64,000 nt of DNA from Brucellaceae bacterium (GCA_020637775.1 JACKJV010000014.1:20550-84549); one strand, 5' to 3'. Positions 1 through 8,927 are shown, counted from the first letter of the stretch. A program made the numbers and translations. Notes: generated by a model not told the origin, from the sequence alone.

Positions 1-575
1 ATGACGAGGGAAATCACGCCGACCGCGGCGCCTATGCCCAGCAGCACGCCATCGCGTTCGGACAAGGCCAGGGCAAGGAGGGTGGCGGCAAAGGCGGGCA
101 GCCAGTTGCCGAGCGGTACGGGAAGGATCACGGCTATGGCGAGCACAAAGATGGCAAGGCCAAGCATTCGGTCAGCCTGGCCGCGCGACAGCGGCCAGTA
201 GCGCGGCTTGATGAAGCGCTCCAGGCGCTCCAGGCGCGGTACAAGCCTGGAGATTGCGTAGTCAACCTTTTCGCGCGCCAGGCTCTTGGAGAGAACGTAG
301 CGGGGGAGCCAGACCGTCTGGCGCGACAGGACCATTTGTGCCGAGACGATGGCCAGTGGAATGCCAAGGATGACGGACGTGCCGGGCGGAAGCGGCAACA
401 GGTTGATCGCGCCGCAGACGATCAGCATGGCCGCGAAGGAGCGGTCGCCGAGCGCATCCCTGATGGCGGCGACCGAAAGCGGGCCGTCCGTCGAGGCAGC
501 AAGTTCCCGCAACACGGTCGATAGCCGGCGTGGCGGGTCTTGGGGCGGTTGCACCGCGATGAACTGGTTGGTCAT
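1..575 (-). CDS. ExoD-like exopolysaccharide synthesis membrane protein (3' end outside window)
   Basis: The reading frame starts at the ATG at 575 and stays open to the window edge, giving about 191 residues; the C-terminus is cut off. The translation begins MTNQFIAVQPPQDPPRR and carries two related hydrophobic motifs, LPLPPGTSVILGIPL near residue 63 and LPVPLGNWLPA near residue 155. This duplicated pattern is typical of the ExoD family, integral membrane proteins of about 200 residues first linked to exopolysaccharide and alkali tolerance in rhizobia. The biochemical function of ExoD proteins is not settled. Upstream (576-653) is a short AT-rich gap that probably holds the promoter. Confidence 0.85.
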   Translation of the reverse strand, partial: MTNQFIAVQPPQDPPRRLSTVLRELAASTDGPLSVAAIRDALGDRSFAAMLIVCGAINLLPLPPGTSVILGIPLAIVSAQMVLSRQTVWLPRYVLSKSLAREKVDYAISRLVPRLERLERFIKPRYWPLSRGQADRMLGLAIFVLAIAVILPVPLGNWLPAFAATLLALALSERDGVLLGIGAAVGVISLV

Positions 576-653
576 GCTGTACCGGTTCGTCTCTACCTGG
601 CTGCCTTTGCAGCAGGGGATTGTCACATAGTTCCGGAATATGAAAACCACAAG

Positions 654-1274
654 TCAGCTTGACGCCGCATCGAGAAGCGCACCGGTCAGATCGCCATAAC
701 CGGTGAAGCGGCGTTCGTAGTCCAGACCCAGGAAATCCGCTGCCCAGCGCGCCTTGGCATCAAGCGCGGGGTCTTCGCTCTGGGCGAGATAGACCAGCTT
801 GGTGTAATTGCCGAACATCATGGCGATGAGTTCGGGATGGCGGTCGAGTTTCAACGGCTCCATGATGAAGGCTTCGAACTGGCGGGCGATCAGGTCTGTC
901 AGATAGAAGACGGTGACATCGTCTTGGCTCTCACGCAGGAACCTCTCGGTGCCGGTGTAGAATGCGTAACAATGGGGTCCCTCGATACGCGCCAGTCCCT
1001 CTTCCTGACAGATCCGGTCGAGTTCGCCCTGCGTGCCGCATTCGGCATAGCCGATGAAAATGCGGCTGAAACCTTCAGCGCGCGCCTCGGCGATCTTCTC
1101 ACGCATGGCCGGTGCGATCCGCCCCGGCGTGTTGTGCCAGATGGCTGGCAGACAAGTCAGGTCGATATGGTCCAGCCCGTTGGCTTCGCATATGGCCACG
1201 ATCTCCCGCGCTATGGCGCCGCATGCGATGACGCGCACACCATCGCGGGGGATAGGTGCGGGAAGGGCGGTCAT
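654..1274 (-). CDS. DUF1638 domain protein of the methyltransferase cluster
   Basis: The 206-residue soluble protein begins MTALPAPIPRDGVRVIACGAIAREI and contains GYAECGT near residue 75 and HCYAFYTG near residue 100, the Cys/His-bearing pattern I associate with DUF1638. DUF1638 genes commonly sit beside corrinoid proteins and MttB-family methyltransferases in alphaproteobacteria, as here (corrinoid protein at 1915, methyltransferase at 2907). The start overlaps the stop of the upstream DUF4893 gene by 4 bp (ATGA), so translation is probably coupled. A role in handling the corrinoid or the methyl acceptor is inferred from context only. Confidence 0.85.
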   Translation of the reverse strand: MTALPAPIPRDGVRVIACGAIAREIVAICEANGLDHIDLTCLPAIWHNTPGRIAPAMREKIAEARAEGFSRIFIGYAECGTQGELDRICQEEGLARIEGPHCYAFYTGTERFLRESQDDVTVFYLTDLIARQFEAFIMEPLKLDRHPELIAMMFGNYTKLVYLAQSEDPALDAKARWAADFLGLDYERRFTGYGDLTGALLDAASS

Positions 1275-1855
1275 CGTCTCAATTCCATGATGTCGAAGCG
1301 CGACTCCAGATGCGGCGCGGGAAATTCCAGCCGCAGCCGGCCGTCATCGAGCAGAAAGGCAAAGGCGACTTCATCGCGCTCGTTGTTTTGCGGGTAGGGC
1401 AGGGGTTCCTCGTAGGAATAGTGGCCGGCGCCAAGGAAGATCAGGCGCTTGTCGCCGTCATCGAAGAAGTGGCCCGTCACCCGTTGCGAACCGGTCAGTT
1501 TTTCCAGATACAAGCCAGCGCCACTTTCGGTAATGCGGCACCGGAACCAGGAATAGGTCACCAATGCGGCCGGCCCGTCCAGCTTGGTGATACGGCATTG
1601 CCAGTTGCCGGTCAGGTCTGCTCCGGAAAAGGAAACCGGATCACCATCGAGAATCTCGTCGAGTTGCGCAATGTCGGCGGGCGCACCACGGGCACGGGCA
1701 ACCGCAATGGCGCGGGTGCGGGTCTCATCGAAGGCGGCAAGTCGCTGCCGGTCAATGTCAGTGATGAGGGACTCGATCCCGCCCGTGGCGTTGGCCGGTC
1801 CGGCGGAACCGGCCAGGGCCATCAGGACGACTGAAGCGATTGCGGCGCGAGTCAT
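1271..1855 (-). CDS. Secreted DUF4893 domain protein
   Basis: The 194-residue protein opens with a signal peptide (MTRAAIASVVLMALAGSAGPANA). The mature part has the pattern I recognise as DUF4893: a charged helix (DRQRLAAFDETRTRAI), the core NWQCRITKLDG...YSWFRCRI with two cysteines, LEKLTGSQR, and the terminal RFDIMELRR. A GGAG ribosome-binding site lies about 9 nt before the ATG. It sits between the corrinoid protein and the DUF1638 gene on the same strand and overlaps the latter by 4 bp. Its function is unknown; a periplasmic location is inferred from the leader. Confidence 0.85.
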   Translation of the reverse strand: MTRAAIASVVLMALAGSAGPANATGGIESLITDIDRQRLAAFDETRTRAIAVARARGAPADIAQLDEILDGDPVSFSGADLTGNWQCRITKLDGPAALVTYSWFRCRITESGAGLYLEKLTGSQRVTGHFFDDGDKRLIFLGAGHYSYEEPLPYPQNNERDEVAFAFLLDDGRLRLEFPAPHLESRFDIMELRR

Positions 1856-1914
1856 GCCATGCCTCTCCTTTCAGGAGCTGGCGCAGGCACGATCGGGACC
1901 GCGGGTGGCCAGTC

Positions 1915-2616
1915 TCAGCCGGCCGCTGCCTGATTGTGCTTGCGCTTCATGAAGTCTTTCGCCGTTTCCACCGCAACCGCGGCGTCACGGCAATAGGCGT
2001 CCGCACCCACGGCCTTGCCGAACTCCTCGTTGAGAGGGGCGCCGCCGACCAGCACGACATAGTCGTCGCGAATGCCCTTTTCCTTCATCGTGTCGATGAC
2101 GACCTTCATGTAGGGCATGGTGGTCGTGAGCAGCGCTGACATGCCCAGAATGTCCGGATTGTGCTTCTCGATGGCTTCAAGGTAGTTCTCGACAGGGTTG
2201 TTGATGCCGATGTCGATCACGTCGAACCCTGCGCCTTCCATCATCATGCCAACCAGGTTCTTGCCGATGTCATGGATATCGCCCTTGACCGTGCCGATGA
2301 CCATGGTGCCGAGCTTCGGCGCGCCGGTTTCCGCCAGCAGCGGGCGCAGGATGGTCATTCCGGCCTTCATGGCATTGGCGGAAAGCAGCACTTCCGGCAC
2401 GAAGAGAATACCGTCGCGGAAGTCCTCGCCAACGATGCGCATTCCTTCGACGAGTGCCTTGGTCAGCACGTCATAGGGCACCCAGCCGCGATCGAGAAGA
2501 ATGCGCGTACCTTCCTCTATCTCTTCCTTGAGACCGTCGTAGAGGTCGTCCATCATCTGCTGGACAAGTTCCTCGTCATCGAGTTCCGACAGGATGATCT
2601 CGTCGTCGCCAGCCAT
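1915..2616 (-). CDS. Cobalamin-binding corrinoid protein (methyltransferase partner)
   Basis: About 233 residues. The N-terminal helical cap (about residues 10-90, with LLDRGWVPYDVLTKALVEGM) is followed by a Rossmann-like B12 domain with the signature GDIHDIGKN; its His is the lower axial ligand of cobalt. SALLTTTM and VGGAPLNEEFG complete the B12-binding fold. Such proteins carry the methyl group between an MttB-family demethylase and an acceptor methyltransferase. The start at 2616 is preferred over 2634 because an AGAGGG ribosome-binding site lies 7-8 nt before it. The gene is divergent from the MttB-like gene at 2907, its likely partner. Confidence 0.93.
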   Translation of the reverse strand: MAGDDEIILSELDDEELVQQMMDDLYDGLKEEIEEGTRILLDRGWVPYDVLTKALVEGMRIVGEDFRDGILFVPEVLLSANAMKAGMTILRPLLAETGAPKLGTMVIGTVKGDIHDIGKNLVGMMMEGAGFDVIDIGINNPVENYLEAIEKHNPDILGMSALLTTTMPYMKVVIDTMKEKGIRDDYVVLVGGAPLNEEFGKAVGADAYCRDAAVAVETAKDFMKRKHNQAAAG

Positions 2617-2775
2617 GGTCAAATCCCTCTTCAAATGTCGCGCGGCACACCGATGACCGCTTCATCATGCGAATATCCGGCTCCCGTGCCGGAGGGATGC
2701 ACGAATTGCGACGCGGCCGGATGCAAAATGCGACCGCCCGCATCCTGATTGTCGGATATAGCGCTTGTGACGCCG

Positions 2776-2790
2776 TGGCAAGGGAGTTGC
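2776..2790 (+). promoter_or_regulatory. Candidate sigma-54 promoter upstream of the MttB-like gene
   Basis: TGGCAAGGGAGTTGC matches the -24/-12 consensus TGGCAC-N5-TTGC at every defined position except the last base of the -24 box, with correct spacing. It lies 117 bp before the ATG at 2907. If used, transcription would start near 2802. No clear activator-site pair was recognised between 2635 and 2775, although half-sites TTGCG and TGCAA occur there 11 bp apart. This is motif matching only. Confidence 0.45.
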
Positions 2791-2906
2791 GCAAGCCCGA
2801 CGAACCGATGCAGGCCGGTGCAGCCGCCTCGTGTCGCCGGTAGCCAAGTCCTTGACGCGGCTGGGGCAGGTGTGGCCGCGGGGCGAGCCGTAGACTTATC
2901 CGGACA

Positions 2907-4535
2907 ATGCCCGTGACGGGTGCCGATTTCGAGACAACGGTGACAGGAATGACCGAGGATACCGACCAGCTGACGACCAGTGCCGCCAGTGCACCGCGCG
3001 AACGCCGCGGGAGGGGTGAACGTTCAGGTGCGGCGGCCCGCCGGGCGGCGCGTTCGGGTGGCGGACCGGGCCAGTCGCTCACCTACATCACCCGAAAGGT
3101 CCCGACCTACGAAGTCCTCTCGGAGGAGGGGCTGGCGATCATCGAATCCAATGCGGACACCATTCTGGAAGAGGTGGGAATCGAGTTTCGCGATGATGCG
3201 GAGGCGTTGCAGATGTGGCGCGACGCTGGCGCCGACGTGAAAGGCGAGCGGGTACGGTTTCCCAAGGGCCTCTGCCGCGAACTGCTCAAGTCAGCGCCCT
3301 CTTCCTTCACGCAGCATGCGCGCAATCCCGCCAAATCAGTGCAGATCGGCGGCGACAGCACGGTTTTCGTTCCCGTCTACGGCCCGCCTTTCGTCCGCGA
3401 TCTCGAGGGCAATCGCCGTTATGCCACGATCGAGGACTTCCAGAATTTCGTGAAGCTGGCCTACATGGCGCCGTCCATGCACCATTCTGGCGGCACGGTC
3501 TGCGAGCCGGTCGACGTGCCGGTGAACAAGCGGCACCTGGACATGGTGATGGCGCACATGACGCTGTCCGACAAGCCGTTCATGGGATCGGTCACCGCCC
3601 CTGAGCGTGCGCAGGACACCGTGGACATGTGCAAGATCCTGTTCGGCGAGGAATTCGTCGACAACAATGCGGTCGTCATCAACCTGATCAATGCCAATTC
3701 GCCGATGGTGTTCGACGACACGATGGTGGGCGCGGCCAAGGTTTATGCGCGCAACAACCAGGCCTGCATCGTCACGCCCTTCATCCTTGCCGGTGCGATG
3801 AGCCCGGTCACCGTGGCGGGAACGCTGACGCAGGTGCTGGCTGAAGTGCTGGCAGGCGCGGCCTTCACGCAGCTCGTGCGTCCGGGGGCACCGGTGCTCT
3901 TCGGCACGTTTGCCTCCTCGATCTCCATGCAGTCGGGTGCGCCCACCTTCGGCACGCCGGAGCCTTCGCTCGTCTCCTACGGCGCTGCGCAACTGGCGCG
4001 GCGTCTCGGCCTGCCTTTCCGCACCGGCGGATCGCTGACCGCCTCCAAGGTGGCCGATGCGCAGGCTGCCTATGAAAGCGCCAATACACTCAATTCCACC
4101 CTGCTGGCGGGTACGAATTTCGTGCTGCATTCGGCGGGCTGGCTGGAGGGCGGGCTGGTCTCGTCCTATGAAAAGTTCATGATGGACATCGATCAGCTCG
4201 GCATGATGCAGCGCCTGGCGCAAGGCATCGACCTTTCGGAAAACGGGCAGGCCATGGATGCGATCCGCGAGGTCGGCCCCGGTCAGCACTATCTTGGCTG
4301 CGCGCATACCCAGGCCAATTTCCAGGAAGCCTTCTACCGCTCCTCGATTGCCGACAACAACTCCTTCGAGCAATGGCAGGCAGAAGGCCAGAAACCGGCC
4401 CATCAGCGTGCCAATGAGCTGGCACAGAAATGGCTCGATGCCTATGAGGCTCCGTTTATCGATCCTGGTATCCTTGATGGCCTGACCGATTTCGTCTCGA
4501 AGAAGAAGGAATCGATGCCGGACGCCTTCACCTGA
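2907..4535 (+). CDS. MttB/MtgB-family corrinoid-dependent methyltransferase (non-pyrrolysine)
   Basis: The 542-residue protein belongs to the trimethylamine methyltransferase superfamily, which moves a methyl group from a quaternary amine to a corrinoid protein. The frame runs through without an in-frame amber codon, so it is the non-pyrrolysine type; characterised relatives act on glycine betaine, proline betaine or carnitine. Family features include GIEFRDDAEALQMWRDAGADV near residue 90 and the TIM-barrel segments MHHSGGTVCEP and AGAMSPVTVAGTL. The first 55 or so residues form an Arg/Ala/Gly-rich tail not seen in core members, so translation may start at the second ATG (2949). Neighbours (corrinoid protein, DUF1638, betaine-homocysteine methyltransferase at 9477) point to a betaine substrate, by inference. 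Confidence 0.9.
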   Translation: MPVTGADFETTVTGMTEDTDQLTTSAASAPRERRGRGERSGAAARRAARSGGGPGQSLTYITRKVPTYEVLSEEGLAIIESNADTILEEVGIEFRDDAEALQMWRDAGADVKGERVRFPKGLCRELLKSAPSSFTQHARNPAKSVQIGGDSTVFVPVYGPPFVRDLEGNRRYATIEDFQNFVKLAYMAPSMHHSGGTVCEPVDVPVNKRHLDMVMAHMTLSDKPFMGSVTAPERAQDTVDMCKILFGEEFVDNNAVVINLINANSPMVFDDTMVGAAKVYARNNQACIVTPFILAGAMSPVTVAGTLTQVLAEVLAGAAFTQLVRPGAPVLFGTFASSISMQSGAPTFGTPEPSLVSYGAAQLARRLGLPFRTGGSLTASKVADAQAAYESANTLNSTLLAGTNFVLHSAGWLEGGLVSSYEKFMMDIDQLGMMQRLAQGIDLSENGQAMDAIREVGPGQHYLGCAHTQANFQEAFYRSSIADNNSFEQWQAEGQKPAHQRANELAQKWLDAYEAPFIDPGILDGLTDFVSKKKESMPDAFT

Positions 4536-4741
4536 AAGGATGAGACCGAAACGGCTGGCCGTGCCCGGATCGCTTCCATGATCCATGAGGATGTCTGGCG
4601 GCGACCGGTGCGCGGGCTCTAGCCGGGCGGTTTTGTCGCCGCGCGGCCCCGACATGCTTTGACCGGCTCACGAAAACCACTAGGCTTCGTCTGATTGACC
4701 GGCTGGCGGTTTCGCTGGCCCCCACGCAAACGGAGAGCCGC

Positions 4742-5476
4742 ATGCATCTGAAAACGCTGTCGATTACTACCGGCGCCGGAACCTGCCCGGCAAAACTTTT
4801 CCTGCCGGACGGGCCAGCGGCGGCGAGCGTCCTTTTCTTCATGGATGCCTTCGGCCCCCGCCCGGCGCTGGATGCCATGGCCGGGCGGCTTGTCGGCGAA
4901 GGTTATGCGGTGTTGCTGCCGGATCTGCTCTATCGGTGCGAGGACCGTTCTGCCTTCGATGCGCGCACGACCTTTTCCGACCCTGAACGCGGGCCGCTGC
5001 TTAAATCCATGCTGGCGGCCACCCCGCAGGCTGTGACGATCGAGGACTGCGCCTATTTTCTGCTAGCACTCGATTCGGAAGGCCTGACCGGGCCTGTCGG
5101 TGTCACCGGCTACTGCATGGGCGGGGCACGGGCGCTCAACGCCGCCGCGCATCATCCCGACCGTATCGTGGCGGCGGCAAGCTGGCATGGCGGAAACCTT
5201 GCCGGGGACATTCCGGACAGTCCGCATCTCCATGCCGGCAGTATCCGCGCCCGGGTCCATGTCGGCGTGGCTGGCGACGACGGCAGTTTCCCGCCGGCGC
5301 AATCCGCACTCTTCGCCCAGGTTTTCCGTGAGGCCGGTGTCGACTACACGCTGGAGAACTATCCCGCCTGCCGCCACGGCTGGTGCGTTCCCGATCATAC
5401 CGTTTATGACGAAGAAGGTGCCGAGCGGCACTGGAAGCGCCTGCTCACGCTATTCGAAGAGACCCTGAAAACCTGA
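4742..5476 (+). CDS. Dienelactone hydrolase family protein
   Basis: The 244-residue alpha/beta hydrolase has the dienelactone hydrolase triad: Cys nucleophile in GYCMGG near residue 123, Asp in VAGDDGSF near residue 180, and His in CRHGWCVPD near residue 218. The family hydrolyses cyclic esters such as dienelactone in aromatic degradation, but many members have other ester or thioester substrates and nothing nearby fixes the substrate here. A GGAG ribosome-binding site precedes the ATG. It ends 12 bp before the Fe-S protein gene on the same strand, so the two are probably co-transcribed. Confidence 0.9.
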   Translation: MHLKTLSITTGAGTCPAKLFLPDGPAAASVLFFMDAFGPRPALDAMAGRLVGEGYAVLLPDLLYRCEDRSAFDARTTFSDPERGPLLKSMLAATPQAVTIEDCAYFLLALDSEGLTGPVGVTGYCMGGARALNAAAHHPDRIVAAASWHGGNLAGDIPDSPHLHAGSIRARVHVGVAGDDGSFPPAQSALFAQVFREAGVDYTLENYPACRHGWCVPDHTVYDEEGAERHWKRLLTLFEETLKT

Positions 5477-5488
5477 CGCGGCGCGATC

Positions 5489-6175
5489 ATGGCGACAGGC
5501 AAGCACCTGCTTGAGGACATTGCCGGCGCGCTGGCGCCCTTCGGCCTGATGGTGCGGGGCGGCTTCGATTTCCGGGCGGACGATGCCGCGCCTGCCGGTC
5601 CCGGCGGACGCATGGCGCGCAGCGTTCTGCTCGTCGGACATGCCGGAGGCTCGATCTGGGCTCCCTTTTCCGCTTGGCGCGCACAGCGGTCTGGCGAGGC
5701 CGGCAATCCGCTCGATGCATGGTCGAGGCAGGTCATCGGCGGCGTGGCCGGGCTTGCGGGCGCGCACGCGGTTTTCCCCTCGGATCCGCCCTATCTGCCT
5801 TTCCAGCAATGGGCCATGCGGGCGGAAGGGCTGTGCCCGTCGCCACTCGGAATACTGATGCATCCGGCCTACGGCTTGTGGCATGCCTATCGCGGTGCAA
5901 TCTTGTTCAACGAGGCTCTGGCCTTGCCGCCCGCGCGGCCCGTGGCGCATCCGTGCGATTCCTGCCATGGCAAGCCCTGTCTCGGCGCCTGTCCGGTCGA
6001 AGCCTATTCGCCGGCCGGATTCGACGTGCAGGCCTGCCGCAGCCATGCCAGTTCCCTGGCCGGAGACGCCTGCCGGGGTGGTTGCCTCGCCCGGATGGCC
6101 TGTCCGGTTGGCGCCAGTTACCGGTATTGCGAAGAGCAACAGCGCTTTCATCAACGGGCGTTCCTTGGCGCCTGA
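5489..6175 (+). CDS. 4Fe-4S ferredoxin-like protein
   Basis: A 228-residue soluble protein with two cysteine groups in the C-terminal third: HPCDSCHGKPCLGACPVEAY near residue 155 and GDACRGGCLARMACPVGA near residue 193. This gives up to eight Cys for two Fe-S clusters. The N-terminal half resembles the stand-alone ferredoxin-like proteins related to the epoxyqueuosine reductase C-terminal region, but no corrinoid domain is present. The physiological partner is unknown. It directly follows the dienelactone hydrolase gene. Confidence 0.8.
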   Translation: MATGKHLLEDIAGALAPFGLMVRGGFDFRADDAAPAGPGGRMARSVLLVGHAGGSIWAPFSAWRAQRSGEAGNPLDAWSRQVIGGVAGLAGAHAVFPSDPPYLPFQQWAMRAEGLCPSPLGILMHPAYGLWHAYRGAILFNEALALPPARPVAHPCDSCHGKPCLGACPVEAYSPAGFDVQACRSHASSLAGDACRGGCLARMACPVGASYRYCEEQQRFHQRAFLGA

Positions 6176-6229
6176 TCATTTTTTCACCTTGCACCCAAGG
6201 ATCGCCTTGCCTGCCGCGTCCAAAGGCCG

Positions 6230-6808
6230 ATGATGCATGCGATGAGCGAAATGGCCGGTCACGGTTCGGACGTGCAGGAAACGGCGCTTGCGGCGGCGGG
6301 CGGCGATCGTGCGGCCTTCGCCCGGCTTGTCAACGACCACTATGATCTGATCCACCGTATCGCCTTGCGCTGGAGTGGAAACCGCGCCGATGCCGAGGAC
6401 ATCGCCCAGTCGGTCTGCATGAAGCTGGGTGGCGCGATCAGGAAATTCCGTGGCGATGCGGCTTTCACCACATGGCTCTACCGCATGACGATCAATGCCG
6501 CGCGGGATCACCATCGCGCAGCGAGGCGGGATGAGCGCCATGCCCACGCCCTCGCCATGCAGGCGCTGGTGGATCATCAGTCCACTACGCCGGATTGGCC
6601 GCCGGAAGACGAGACGCAGGCGCTCTGGGCGGCCGTGCGTGACCTGCCGGACAAGACGCGCGAGGCCGTGATGCTGGTTTACGCGGAAGAACTGAGCCAT
6701 GCCGAGGCTGCCCGGATCCTCGATTGCAAGGAGGCCACGGTTTCCTGGCATGTCCATGATGCGAAAAAACGCCTGGCCGCGCTTTTGCGGCCCGGCGGGG
6801 AGACGTGA
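6230..6808 (+). CDS. ECF-type RNA polymerase sigma factor
   Basis: The 192-residue protein has region 2 (YDLIHRIALRWSGNRADAEDIAQSVCMKL, FTTWLYRMTINAARD) and region 4 with a helix-turn-helix (LPDKTREAVMLVYAEELSHAEAARILDCKEATVSWHVHDAKKRL). It is the size of a minimal extracytoplasmic-function sigma factor. ATGs at 6230, 6233 and 6242 are all possible; AAAGG at 6222 best serves 6230 or 6233. The stop overlaps a GTG of the next gene and the likely ATG of the VWA protein is only 2 nt past it, the position normally held by an anti-sigma gene. Confidence 0.93.
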   Translation: MMHAMSEMAGHGSDVQETALAAAGGDRAAFARLVNDHYDLIHRIALRWSGNRADAEDIAQSVCMKLGGAIRKFRGDAAFTTWLYRMTINAARDHHRAARRDERHAHALAMQALVDHQSTTPDWPPEDETQALWAAVRDLPDKTREAVMLVYAEELSHAEAARILDCKEATVSWHVHDAKKRLAALLRPGGET

Positions 6809-6810
6809 CC

Positions 6811-8859
6811 ATGACCGGTGACGAAACGTTGAAACAATTGGCAGCGCGTGGCCATGCGGCACCGCGCCCGGAGGCGCGCGAGCGTGCCGTGATGGCGGCC
6901 ATGGAGGCCTATGACGCCGCCGCCACCGATGCAGATAAAAAAACTTCGGCCGCCCCCCAAGGATCGGTGGGACAGGGGCGTCTCATCTCCATCGCAAGCA
7001 GAGCATGGAGAAACGTCATGAACCCGAAATCCCTTGCCGGGCCGGTCGCCGCCGCCATTCTTGTCCTCCCCCTTGGCGGCTATCTCGGCTGGCAGATGAT
7101 GGAGACATCCCCGCTGGTCCGCAGTCAGCAACCTGCGGGCATGGGCGACATGGCAAGCAGCAAGTCAGACGCGCCGAAGGGCGAGCCGGAGGTGGCAGCA
7201 AGCACGAAGGACGATGACGCCAATGCACCATCGCTGCCTGAGAGCGGGCTGGCGGCCGGACAGCAGGTTCCGGCTGCGCCGCGCGAGGAAGCCCTGATGC
7301 GGCCGATCCCGGCCTTGCAGGATGCCGTCAACGGGTCGAGCGCCCCGGGAAACCCCGGTCCCTCAGCAGCCAAGCAGATGATGCGCAGCATGCCGCTGCG
7401 TCCCGATATCGCGCCCGTTCCACGGTCGGAAAACCGCGACCGGGTGGAGGCGTTCGACGGCAATCCGGTGCGCGCGGCGCAGGAACATCCGGTCTCGACC
7501 TTCTCGATCGATGTCGATACCTCGTCCTATGCCTTCATCCGTTCACAGCTCAATGCGGGGCGTCTGCCAGCGCCTGACACGGTGCGGGTAGAGGAGCTTA
7601 TCAATTATTTCCCCTACGACTGGCCGGTTGCCGACAATGCCGGTCAGCCCTTCAAGCCGACGGTCACAATCGCGCCGTCGCCCTGGAATGCCCATCGAAA
7701 GCTGATGCATATCGCGATCAAGGGCTATGAGGTGCAGGCGGAGACGCGTCCGCGCGCCAATCTGGTTTTCCTGGTCGATACGTCCGGTTCCATGAATGCG
7801 CCGGACAAGCTGCCGCTGCTGAAGACCTCGTTCCGATTGCTGCTGGGCAAGCTCGATGCCCGGGACACGGTTTCCATCGTGACCTATGCGGGCTCGGCCG
7901 GCGTGGCGCTGGAGCCGACTGCGGCCTCTGACAAGGCGGCAATCCTGGCGGCCATCGATGCGCTCGGCGCGGGCGGGGCCACGGCGGGAGCCGCGGGAAT
8001 CGAGACCGCTTACCGGCTTGCCGAGCAGAACTTCCTGGAGGATGGCGTCAACCGGGTGATGCTGGCGACAGACGGAGATTTCAATGTCGGGCCTGCGTCG
8101 GACGAGGAATTGAAGCGCATGATCGAGGACAAGCGCAAGAAGGGTGTCTTCCTCTCGGTTTTCGGGTTCGGGCGCGGCAACTACAATGACCAGCTCATGC
8201 AGGTGCTGGCGCAGAACGGAAACGGTTCCGCTGCCTATATCGATACGCTCGGCGAGGCGCAGAAGACGCTCGTCGAGGAGGCGACGTCCACGCTGTTTCC
8301 GATTGCAAAGGACGTGAAGATCCAGGTGGAGTTCAATCCGGCCATGGTCGCGGAATACCGGCTCGTCGGCTACGAGACGCGGGCGCTGAACCGCGAGGAC
8401 TTCAACGACGACCGCAAGGATGCCGGCGACATCGGCTCCGGCCATTCGGTGACCGCGATTTACGAGATCACGCCGAAGGGCAGCCCGGCACAACAGATCG
8501 ATGAGCTGCGTTACCAGACCGCGCCGGCGGAAACGGCCGGCGATGGCGGGTCCGGCGAATATGGTTTCGTCAAGATCCGCTACAAGCAGCCCGACAGCGA
8601 CACGTCGAGCCTCATTACCCGACCGGTCACCGGGGACGACGAGATTGCATCGCTGGACGAGGCGTCCGACGATTTGCGCTTCTCTGTGGCGGTGGCGGGA
8701 TTCGGCCAGAAACTGCGCAAGGCGAGCCAGGTCGACGATACCGGCTGGGATGCGATCGCGACGCTGGCGGCCAGCGCGCGCGGCCCGGATCCCTATGGCT
8801 ATCGCGCGGAATTCCTGCGGCTCGTGCAGATTGCGAAATCGCTGGAGAACGCACCGTGA
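6811..8859 (+). CDS. Membrane-anchored VWA (YfbK-type) protein coupled to the sigma factor
   Basis: 682 residues from the ATG at 6811, which has a GGGGAG ribosome-binding site; the GTG at 6805 is less likely. The order is a short cytoplasmic N-terminus (1-75), one membrane segment (about 76-96), a low-complexity linker, a von Willebrand N-terminal region (HPVSTFSIDVDTSSYAFIRSQL), a VWA domain with the metal-site motif DTSGSM near residue 322, and a YfbK-type C-terminal domain ending near YRAEFLRLVQIAKSL. The N-terminus (ARPEARERAVMAAMEAYD-like helix before the membrane span) sits where an anti-sigma domain would be. Regulation of the preceding ECF factor is inferred from coupling, not shown. 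Confidence 0.9.
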   Translation: MTGDETLKQLAARGHAAPRPEARERAVMAAMEAYDAAATDADKKTSAAPQGSVGQGRLISIASRAWRNVMNPKSLAGPVAAAILVLPLGGYLGWQMMETSPLVRSQQPAGMGDMASSKSDAPKGEPEVAASTKDDDANAPSLPESGLAAGQQVPAAPREEALMRPIPALQDAVNGSSAPGNPGPSAAKQMMRSMPLRPDIAPVPRSENRDRVEAFDGNPVRAAQEHPVSTFSIDVDTSSYAFIRSQLNAGRLPAPDTVRVEELINYFPYDWPVADNAGQPFKPTVTIAPSPWNAHRKLMHIAIKGYEVQAETRPRANLVFLVDTSGSMNAPDKLPLLKTSFRLLLGKLDARDTVSIVTYAGSAGVALEPTAASDKAAILAAIDALGAGGATAGAAGIETAYRLAEQNFLEDGVNRVMLATDGDFNVGPASDEELKRMIEDKRKKGVFLSVFGFGRGNYNDQLMQVLAQNGNGSAAYIDTLGEAQKTLVEEATSTLFPIAKDVKIQVEFNPAMVAEYRLVGYETRALNREDFNDDRKDAGDIGSGHSVTAIYEITPKGSPAQQIDELRYQTAPAETAGDGGSGEYGFVKIRYKQPDSDTSSLITRPVTGDDEIASLDEASDDLRFSVAVAGFGQKLRKASQVDDTGWDAIATLAASARGPDPYGYRAEFLRLVQIAKSLENAP

Positions 8860-8927
8860 CAAGCGGCTGCGCCTGGAACGGCTCTCGCGGCGTCGCGTTT
8901 GAAGGCAAGAAGGTGAATCAAGTCCGG

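Noticed and set aside
2907..4535. Pyrrolysine-containing trimethylamine methyltransferase
   Set aside because: No in-frame amber codon in the gene and no pyl genes nearby.
3336..4655. 439-codon minus-strand frame
   Set aside because: Shadow of the MttB-like gene, His/Arg-rich with no domain.
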